Source: Clostridia bacterium (GTDB lineage Bacteria; Bacillota; Limnochordia; DTU080; RSA5). Taken from it: a stretch of DNA of 64,000 bases. Shown here in pieces: positions 58,615-64,000 of this stretch (position 1 is the stretch's first letter; each line of letters begins with the position of its first letter). The position numbers and the translations under genes are program-made. The notes below the pieces were generated by a model. The model was not told where the DNA came from and made no database searches. It saw nothing but the letters and a program-made list of their open reading frames with translations. The stretch is taken from contig PKEX01000003.1 in NCBI GenBank assembly GCA_002919235.1, positions 1-64,000 of the forward strand, written 5' to 3'.

Positions 58615-59499
58615 TCACGAGGCACGCGGTGCGATAAGCCCGTCGATGCTCTCGCCGGCCCGCACCCGCTCCACCAGCCGGTCGTACTGCGCCTGGATCC
58701 GGCGGGTGACGGGACCGGGGCGCCCGTCGCCGACGGGGCGCCCGTCCACCGAGACCACCGCCATCACTTCCACGTTGGTGCTGGAGATGAAGAGCTCGTC
58801 CACGGCGTCCAGCGCGGCGGCCAGCGGTTCCTCCTCCACACCGATGCCTTCCTCCCTAGCGATGGCCAGGATCAGCCGGCGGGTGATGCCCGGGAGGACG
58901 TGCCCGTCCTCGGGATGGGTGACCAGCTTGCCGCCCTTCACGGCGAAGACGTTGGACGAGGTCCCTTCCGTCAGGATGCCGTCCCGCACGAACAGCGCCT
59001 CGAAGGCTCCGGCCTCCACCGCCTGCTGCTTCGCGAGGACGTTGGGCAAAAGCCCGATGGACTTGATGTCGCAGCGAGCCCAGCGGATGTCGGGGACGGT
59101 GATGCAGGCCACTCCCTGCTCCACCAGGCTGCGGCTGGGCCTGGCCAGCTCCCGGGCGATCATGAACACCGTGGGCTTGGGCTCGCGCGGGAAGGCGTGA
59201 CTGCGCGGGGCGGGCCCCCGGGTGACCTGGACGTAGAGGCTCCCGTCGCCGATCCCGTTCTTCCGCACCGTTTCGAGGCCGGCCTCCGCCAGCGCCGCGA
59301 CGTCGATTTCGGGCAGGCGGATCTCCCGGGCCGAGCGGGCCAGCCGCTCCATGTGGGCCTGCATGGCAAAGGGATGGCCGCCGTAAAACCGGATCACTTC
59401 GTACACCCCGTCGGCGAAGAGGTTGCCGCGGTCCTCCACGGGCACTCGCGCCTCTTCGTACGGGACAAACCTGCCGTTGAGATAGACGATCTCAGCCAA
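58615..59499 (-). CDS. D-amino-acid transaminase (class IV aminotransferase)
   Basis: The class IV fold shows YLNGRFVPYEEARVPVEDRG at the start, and the PLP-Lys in CDIKSIGLLPNVLAKQQA, which is diagnostic for D-alanine transaminases. EALFVRDGILTEGTSSNVFAV and PGITRRLILAIA complete the site. Length 294 aa matches. It supplies D-glutamate or D-alanine for the cell wall. A branched-chain or aminodeoxychorismate lyase role is less likely. It follows the rhomboid gene by 11 bp on the same strand. Confidence 0.9.
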   Translation of the reverse strand: MAEIVYLNGRFVPYEEARVPVEDRGNLFADGVYEVIRFYGGHPFAMQAHMERLARSAREIRLPEIDVAALAEAGLETVRKNGIGDGSLYVQVTRGPAPRSHAFPREPKPTVFMIARELARPSRSLVEQGVACITVPDIRWARCDIKSIGLLPNVLAKQQAVEAGAFEALFVRDGILTEGTSSNVFAVKGGKLVTHPEDGHVLPGITRRLILAIAREEGIGVEEEPLAAALDAVDELFISSTNVEVMAVVSVDGRPVGDGRPGPVTRRIQAQYDRLVERVRAGESIDGLIAPRAS

Positions 59500-59510
59500 C
59501 GCGATTCCCC

Positions 59511-60633
59511 CTAGAGCCGCCTGGATGACGAGGCGACTTCAAACTCCTGCTGGTACTGGCGCCATCCGTCCACCTCGACGCTGACCCGCCAGCGGCCGTC
59601 GAACTCGCCGGGCCAGCGCTCCGCGATGAGACTGCGGCGGTAGATCACGTCATTCCGGGAGTCGGCCCGAAAGACCGTCCCCCGGTCGGTGCGCCAGAGC
59701 TCCCACTGGCCCGCGGCGTCCAAACGCTGCCAGTACACCGAATATTCCCCGTATTCCCCGGCGCCTGCCCGGCCCCCTCCTCGCTCCCAGCGCCAGTATA
59801 CGCCGAGGGCGATGGGGCTTTCCCCGGGCCGGTCTACCAGCCGGCCCACCCGGCGCCACTCCCCTTGCCCGCGGTCCGTCTCCGTCCACAACACCGCCGC
59901 GTCCGCCGCGACGAAGGGGGCAAAGTACCGGCCGTAGCGGGCTTCGGCCCACGCCACCACCGCCTGCTGCCCGGTGGCCCGGGCGAGGGAAAGGGGTGAC
60001 AGCGCCGCCCAGCTCAGCAGGGCGATCAGGACCAGCGCGGCAGCCCGCTCCAGCGGGCCGGCCCGGGGCCGGGTCGCGGGCCAAGGCTCCGGCAGGCCTA
60101 CGAGGCTCGCGGCCAGGGCGCCGCCGATGAGCCCGCCCAGATGAGCGTATTGGTCCACGTTGGGCACGGTGAAGCCGATGATCAAGTTGAGCCCGAGGAT
60201 CTGGGCGAAGGACGAATCGATGCTGAGCCACCTCTTGGGCAGCCGGCGCAGGCGGTAGTGGAGGGTATAGCCCATCAGGCCGAAGATGGCCGCCGACGCG
60301 CCCACGGCGAGCCCGTCCGGCCTCATCAGCAGGCTGGCGTAGGCGCCGATGATCCCGCCCACGAAGTAGACCGCGAGAAACCGCCCCGTGCCGATCAGCC
60401 CTTCCACCAGCCGCCCGAAGATATAGAGCGCGTACATATTGAACGCGATGTGGGTCAGGCCGGCGTGGATGAAGTGAGGGGCAATCAACCGGTGCCACTC
60501 GCCCGCCCACAGCGAATGCGAGACCGCCCCCCAAAGCAGGATCCTTCCGCCCAGGAGCCAATCGACCGCGAAGACGGTGGCGGAGATGACGATGAGCGCT
60601 TGGGTGCCACTCCAGCGTTGCGTCCCTAGCCAC
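59511..60633 (-). CDS. Rhomboid-family intramembrane protease, start unresolved
   Basis: Rhomboid helices are clear: the Trp-Arg motif GEWHRLIAPHFIHAGLTHIAFN, the catalytic Ser in VGASAAIFGLMG and the His in QYAHLGGLIGGAL. A 150-aa beta-rich extracytoplasmic domain follows. The first helix (ALIVISATVFAVDWLLG) lies upstream of the first usable start codon (TTG at 60488) in that frame. That frame stays open back to the TGA of the Rieske gene with no ATG, GTG or TTG. A GTG at 60633 lies in the next frame and would need a single-base shift near 60605. A sequencing error, a rare start or a real frameshift are all possible. Confidence 0.7.
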
Positions 60634-60650
60634 CTCGCTCGGAAGGACCG

Positions 60651-60959
60651 TCAAAGGGCGACCTTGATCTCCCCGTCTTCCACTTTCACCGGGTACGTCG
60701 CGACGGGCGCCCACGCCGGCAGGGACAGCGCGGCCCCGGTCTTCACATTGAAGCGGGCGCCGTGCCTGGGGCAGACCACCACTTCGCCGCGGAACTCCCC
60801 CTCCGAGAGCGACGCTTCGGCGTGGGAGCACATGTCGTCGATGGCGTAGACGGTCCCGTCCACGTTGAAGAGCGCCACCCGCTTGCCGTGGACGATGACG
60901 CACATCTTTTCGCCCGGAGCCAGATCTCCTGCCTTGGCGACGGGGACAAACTCAGCCAT
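60651..60959 (-). CDS. Rieske-type [2Fe-2S] ferredoxin (SUF-associated)
   Basis: The Rieske cluster ligands are both present: CSHAEA and CPRHGARF, with CxH and CxxH spacing. Length 102 aa is the small non-heme ferredoxin type often found with SUF genes. The ATG follows a GGAGG site. It lies downstream of sufB on the same strand, separated by a terminator, and its stop codon is in frame with the rhomboid reading frame. It could feed electrons to cluster assembly or to an unlinked oxygenase. Confidence 0.9.
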   Translation of the reverse strand: MAEFVPVAKAGDLAPGEKMCVIVHGKRVALFNVDGTVYAIDDMCSHAEASLSEGEFRGEVVVCPRHGARFNVKTGAALSLPAWAPVATYPVKVEDGEIKVAL

Positions 60960-60992
60960 GGGCCTACCTCCTGAAGGGTAAACGTTGCCGCG

Positions 60993-61019
60993 AAAAGGCC
61001 CCCGCATGAGAGGGGGCCT
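60993..61019 (-). terminator. Terminator after sufB
   Basis: AGGCCCCC (60996-61003) and GGGGGCCT (61012-61019) form an 8-bp stem, and on the minus strand the tail is TTTTCG. Some read-through to the Rieske gene is likely. Confidence 0.7.
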
Positions 61020-61087
61020 GTCGCACGCGTCACCTGCGCGCCGGAAGAGAGGGGCGCTTCGCCGGCGGGCTGGACGGCCCGCCGCGA

Positions 61088-62488
61088 TCAGCCCACCGAA
61101 CCTTCCATCTCCAGTGCGATGAGCCGGTTGAGCTCGACGGCGTACTCCATCGGCAGCTCCTTCGCGAAGGGTTCGAAGAACCCCTGCACGATGAGCATGG
61201 TGGCCTCCTCCTCGCTGAGGCCGCGGCTCATCAGGTAGAAGAGCTGCTCCTCCGAGACCCGGCTCACCGTGGCTTCGTGCTCCATGGTCACGTCGTTCTC
61301 CAGGATCTCGATGTACGGGATGGTGTCCGACTTGGAGCCGTCGTCGAACATCAGGGCGTCGCACTCCACCCGGATCTTGGACCGGGTCGCGCCCTTGGCC
61401 ACGTGAGCCAAGCCGCGGTAGGTGGTGTGGCCGCCGCCGAAGCTGATGGACTTGGAGACGATCTTGGACGTGGTGTCCGGCGCGGCGTGGATCACCTTGG
61501 CGCCGGCGTCCTGGTGCTGGCCGGGGCCCGCCATGGCCACCGAGATGATGTCGGCCCGGGCGCCGCGGCCCAGCATGTACACGGCCGGGTACTTCATGGT
61601 CAACTTGGAGCCGAGGTTGCCGTCGACCCACTCCATGGTCGCATCCTCGTAGGCCACGGCCCGCTTGGTCACCAGGTTGTAGACGTTGTGCGACCAGTTC
61701 TGGATGGTGGTGTAGCGGCACTGGGCGCCCTTCTTGACGATGATCTCCACCACGGCGCTGTGCAGCGAGTCGGTGGAGTAGATGGGCGCCGTGCAGCCCT
61801 CGACGTAGTGCACCTTGCTCCCCGGCTCGCAGATGATGAGCGTCCGCTCGAACTGGCCCAGGTTCTCCGCGTTGATGCGGAAGTACGCCTGGAGCGGGAT
61901 GGTCACTTCGACCCCCTCAGGGACGTACACGAAGCTGCCGCCGCTCCACACCGCCGTGTTGAGGGCGGCGAACTTGTTGTCCGAAGCGGGCACTACGGTG
62001 CCGAAGTACTCCCGCACCAAGTCGGGGTATTCCCGCACCGCCGTGTCGGTGTCGCAGAAGATGACACCCTGCTCCTCCAGGTCCTTGCGCATGTTGTGGT
62101 AGACGACCTCGGAGTCGTACTGGGCCGACACGCCCGCGAGCCACTTCTGCTCGGCTTCGGGGATCCCCAGGCGGTCGAAGGTGCGCTTGATGTTTTCCGG
62201 CACCTCGTCCCAGGAGCGCCCCTGGCGGTCGGTGGGCCGGGAGTAGTAGTAGATGTCGTCGAAGTTGAGCTCGCTCAGGTCCCCGCCCCAGGTAGGCATC
62301 GGCTTGGACAAGAAGATGTCCAGCGCCTTGAGACGAATCTCCCGCATCCAGCCGGGCTCGCCTTTCATCTCGGAGATCTGCTCAACCACCCTGCGGCTGA
62401 GGCCCTTTTCGGTCCGGAAAACCGCGAGGTCCGGGTCGCGAAACCCGTACTTATACTCGGTACTCAGTTCAAGTTGGTCCTTGGCCAA
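61088..62488 (-). CDS. sufB: Fe-S cluster assembly scaffold SufB
   Basis: SufB is the core scaffold of the SUF system, normally in a SufBC2D complex. The family pattern is strong: [20 protein letters not shown], and the beta-helix region with [18 protein letters not shown] and [28 protein letters not shown] and the end [13 protein letters not shown] complete it. Length 466 aa is normal. The TTG start has AAGGAGG upstream. It is transcribed alone with its own promoter; sufC, sufD and sufS are not in the window. Confidence 0.97.
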   Translation of the reverse strand: MAKDQLELSTEYKYGFRDPDLAVFRTEKGLSRRVVEQISEMKGEPGWMREIRLKALDIFLSKPMPTWGGDLSELNFDDIYYYSRPTDRQGRSWDEVPENIKRTFDRLGIPEAEQKWLAGVSAQYDSEVVYHNMRKDLEEQGVIFCDTDTAVREYPDLVREYFGTVVPASDNKFAALNTAVWSGGSFVYVPEGVEVTIPLQAYFRINAENLGQFERTLIICEPGSKVHYVEGCTAPIYSTDSLHSAVVEIIVKKGAQCRYTTIQNWSHNVYNLVTKRAVAYEDATMEWVDGNLGSKLTMKYPAVYMLGRGARADIISVAMAGPGQHQDAGAKVIHAAPDTTSKIVSKSISFGGGHTTYRGLAHVAKGATRSKIRVECDALMFDDGSKSDTIPYIEILENDVTMEHEATVSRVSEEQLFYLMSRGLSEEEATMLIVQGFFEPFAKELPMEYAVELNRLIALEMEGSVG

Positions 62489-62510
62489 CGCTAGAAACCT
62501 CCTTCGCGGG

Positions 62511-62533
62511 CCGTAAGCAAGACGACATTACGG
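62511..62533. promoter_or_regulatory. Palindrome in the sufB leader
   Basis: CCGTAA (62511-62516) and TTACGG (62528-62533) form an inverted repeat with an 11-bp spacer, between the promoter and the ribosome site of sufB. It could be an operator for an Fe-S-sensing regulator. No match to the SufR or IscR consensus is evident. Confidence 0.4.
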
Positions 62534-62542
62534 CTCGCTTCT

Positions 62543-62571
62543 AGCCTAATCGTTTCGGAGGGAGTCGTCAA
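62543..62571 (-). promoter_or_regulatory. Promoter of sufB
   Basis: On the minus strand TTGACG (62566-62571) and TAGGCT (62543-62548) are 17 bp apart. Confidence 0.65.
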
Positions 62572-62694
62572 GCACAGGGATGGCATCCCTTCCTTTTACA
62601 TCGCGCGATGGGCAGCGGCGCCGCCTTCGCCCGGCGGTCCCACGCATAAGATGCGGCACGGGCACGCAGATTAACCCTGTCTGGGGTGGGCGGC

Positions 62695-63285
62695 GTGGCG
62701 CGCATTCTGCTGGACATGGACGGCATCCTCTGCGACCTGACGGGGAAGTGGTTCTCCCTCTACAATGAGGAGTACGGCGACGACCTCCGCGTCGACGCCC
62801 TCAAGGAGTGGGGTCCCCACAAGTTCGCCAAGGCGGGCAAGGCCATCTACAAGTACCTGGCCCGTCCGGGCTTCTTCCGGGACCTCGAGCCCCTCCCGGG
62901 CGCCGTCGCGGGGGTGCGGGCCCTGTGCCGGCGGGGCCACGAGGTGGTGATCGTCACCGCTGCGCGGAAAGGGCACGGGGACAAGCTGGAGTGGATCCGC
63001 CGGCACCTGCCCTTCCTCCCCCGCGACCACGTGGTCTTCGCCCACCGCAAAGAGCTGATCCGGGGCGATCTCCTTTTCGACGACGCACCCCACAACCTCG
63101 AGGCGTTCGCGCCCTACGGCGTCCCGGTGGCGATGGCGTATCCCTACAATGAGACTGTCCCGTACACCCGGGTGCGGGACTGGCCCGAGTTCCTCGCCCT
63201 GGTGGACCGCCTGTTCCCCGCGGCGAAGCCGGCCCGCGGCCCAAGAGCCGGGGCCGCGCTTGAACCCCCGCTCCCCTTCGTATAA
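62695..63285 (+). CDS. 5'(3')-deoxyribonucleotidase-like HAD phosphatase (NT5C family)
   Basis: HAD motifs are clear: motif I LLDMDGILCDLTG, motif II VIVTAARKG, and motif III in LLFDDAPHNLEAF. The NT5C-type cap follows motif I (KWFSLYNEEYGDDL). Length about 196 aa fits. It removes phosphate from (deoxy)nucleoside monophosphates. The GTG at 62695 is used because GGGGTG lies 6 bp upstream; a GTG 9 bp earlier is also possible. It is divergent from sufB. Confidence 0.87.
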   Translation: MARILLDMDGILCDLTGKWFSLYNEEYGDDLRVDALKEWGPHKFAKAGKAIYKYLARPGFFRDLEPLPGAVAGVRALCRRGHEVVIVTAARKGHGDKLEWIRRHLPFLPRDHVVFAHRKELIRGDLLFDDAPHNLEAFAPYGVPVAMAYPYNETVPYTRVRDWPEFLALVDRLFPAAKPARGPRAGAALEPPLPFV

Positions 63286-63353
63286 GCTGGAAGTACCCTC
63301 AATCAGCTTCCGAGGCGGCGCCCGGCGCCGCTCTGGAAAGGAGTGTGCTCTCC

Positions 63354-63653
63354 ATGGCGCTCACCGAAGAGAAGGTGAGGGAGGCGCTGACCGCGGTCGT
63401 CGATCCCGAACTGGGTTTCAACATCGTCGATTTGGGCTTGGTCTATGACGTCGCCATCGAAGGCGACACGGTGACGGTGACGATGACGCTCACGTCGATG
63501 GCGTGTCCCTTGGGACCCCAGATCGTGCAAGAGGCGCGCGAGGCCGTCGAAAAGCTGGAAGGGGTCTCCCACGCCAACATCAACGTCGTCTTTAGCCCCC
63601 CGTGGCATCCCGACATGATGCGGGAGGAGATCCGCTGGCTGTTCGGCCGGTGA
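63354..63653 (+). CDS. MIP18/SufT-like metal-sulfur cluster assembly factor (DUF59)
   Basis: The DUF59 pattern is clear: VREALTAVVDPELGFNIVDLGLVYDV and MTLTSMACPLG with the conserved Cys, then FSPPWHPDMM. Length 99 aa fits. It is probably an accessory factor for cluster insertion, consistent with sufB nearby. The ATG at 63354 follows AAAGGAGTG. It ends before a strong terminator. Confidence 0.92.
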   Translation: MALTEEKVREALTAVVDPELGFNIVDLGLVYDVAIEGDTVTVTMTLTSMACPLGPQIVQEAREAVEKLEGVSHANINVVFSPPWHPDMMREEIRWLFGR

Positions 63654-63670
63654 TGGGCGGGAACGAAAAA

Positions 63671-63707
63671 GGTACCTGCCCGGGCGACCTCTTCCCGGGC
63701 AGGTACC
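63671..63707. terminator. Bidirectional terminator
   Basis: GGTACCTGCCCGGG (63671-63684) pairs perfectly with CCCGGGCAGGTACC (63694-63707) around a 9-nt loop, between convergent genes. The T tract is weak on the plus strand, but AAAAA precedes the stem, giving a T tail on the minus strand. Confidence 0.75.
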
Positions 63708-63734
63708 GGATACCGCTCGCAAAGGAGTCTCTTT

Positions 63735-64000
63735 CTACCAAGCGTAACCGACGCTGAACGTGAGTCCCGCGCCCAAGAGCGTCACATCATCATATTCCGG
63801 GCCCAGGGCGGGCTGCCACAAGGCCCCTCGGATTCCCAGAGTCGAACCGGGAGACGTCTGAGACTCGTATTCACCCGACAGCACCCCCACCAGGAGCCCG
63901 ATGGGGTTGACAGTGACGGCGTTGTTCGGCGCGCCTTGTGCGAACACTAAGCTAGTTAGAGTCAGTAAGGCGATCGCAACAGCTACAACAAAGGCAAGCA
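63735..64000 (-). CDS. Secreted protein ending like an outer-membrane beta-barrel, 5'-truncated by window edge
   Basis: The open frame runs off the right edge, so its start is missing. The visible N-terminal part is a hydrophobic signal (LAFVVAVAIALLTLTSLVFAQG) with an Ala-Gln cleavage region. The remaining 68 residues alternate hydrophobic and polar positions and end LTFSVGYAW, a C-terminal aromatic residue. The mature part is too short for a whole barrel, so it may be a small one or a truncated copy. Its 5' part is less GC-rich than its neighbours. Confidence 0.5.
   Translation of the reverse strand, partial: LAFVVAVAIALLTLTSLVFAQGAPNNAVTVNPIGLLVGVLSGEYESQTSPGSTLGIRGALWQPALGPEYDDVTLLGAGLTFSVGYAW

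Noticed and set aside
60651-60653. Selenocysteine at the Rieske TGA joining Rieske and rhomboid
   Set aside because: No convincing SECIS hairpin follows, the Rieske protein has a normal length, and the position is not a redox site. A frameshift or odd start is simpler.

Overview
The window reads as chromosomal DNA from a high-GC, spore-forming member of the Bacillota (Firmicutes), possibly of the Limnochordia/Symbiobacteria type. The lineage is inferred from gene content, not shown directly. In favour are SpoIIE and a YhcN/YlaJ-family sporulation protein, the Bacillus-like order spoIIE-tilS-ftsH-folB, a glmS ribozyme, a SAM-I riboswitch, TrmFO, a BirA-type operator and a class II ribonucleotide reductase. 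Against a classical single-membrane cell are three secreted proteins that look like outer-membrane beta-barrels (44-1000, 10719-11381, 63735-64000). One of them is coupled to a C39-like peptidase, so a diderm spore-former is a serious possibility.

Layout. 0-5.5 kb: C39 peptidase and beta-barrel pair, a possible structured RNA with a terminator, a degenerate tyrosine recombinase, and a NarL-type two-component system. 5.7-9.8 kb: a membrane protein, a DsbA/VKOR disulfide pair, and glmS behind its ribozyme. 9.9-19.7 kb: phosphoesterase, beta-barrel, SirB1-like protein, pfkA, a short-loop FtsH paralogue, histidinol phosphatase, YhcN-like protein and a membrane spermidine-synthase-like protein. 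19.8-25.9 kb: an unlisted 59-aa gene, then selB, a LysE exporter, trmFO, bioY and birA, with a BirA site before bioY. 26-36.3 kb: HtrA protease, folB, ftsH, tilS, spoIIE and acs.

36.3-36.8 kb is non-coding and holds a roughly 290-bp inverted-repeat element with two promoter-like arms and six phased 11-bp repeats. 36.8-41.5 kb: two HD hydrolases, an Spx/ArsC-like protein, folE, small membrane proteins and an AstE-like deacylase. 41.5-46.1 kb is a sulfur block: metX and metY under a SAM-I riboswitch, then cysK, a glutaredoxin-like protein and a cupredoxin lipoprotein. 46.2-51.2 kb: nrdR and nrdJ behind tandem NrdR boxes, with a 363-aa homing-endonuclease intein in the NrdJ active-site motif. 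51.3-55 kb: a LOG protein, an A-type Fe-S carrier, and a P1B-ATPase homologue that has lost essentially every catalytic motif while keeping a 741-codon open frame. 55-64 kb: an isopropylmalate-dehydrogenase-family protein, nadB-nadC, D-amino-acid transaminase, a rhomboid with an unresolved start, a Rieske ferredoxin, sufB, a deoxyribonucleotidase, a SufT/MIP18-like factor and a truncated beta-barrel.

The genes are mostly housekeeping, in short operons that alternate strand. Several cis-regulatory RNAs and operators are readable by eye. The least ordinary items are the catalytically dead P-type ATPase, the inverted-repeat element at 36.4-36.75 kb, the rhomboid/Rieske junction, the C39/beta-barrel pair and the structured RNA candidate near 2.1 kb. 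No CRISPR array, complete insertion sequence, rRNA or tRNA was seen. All calls were made by eye without database searches.
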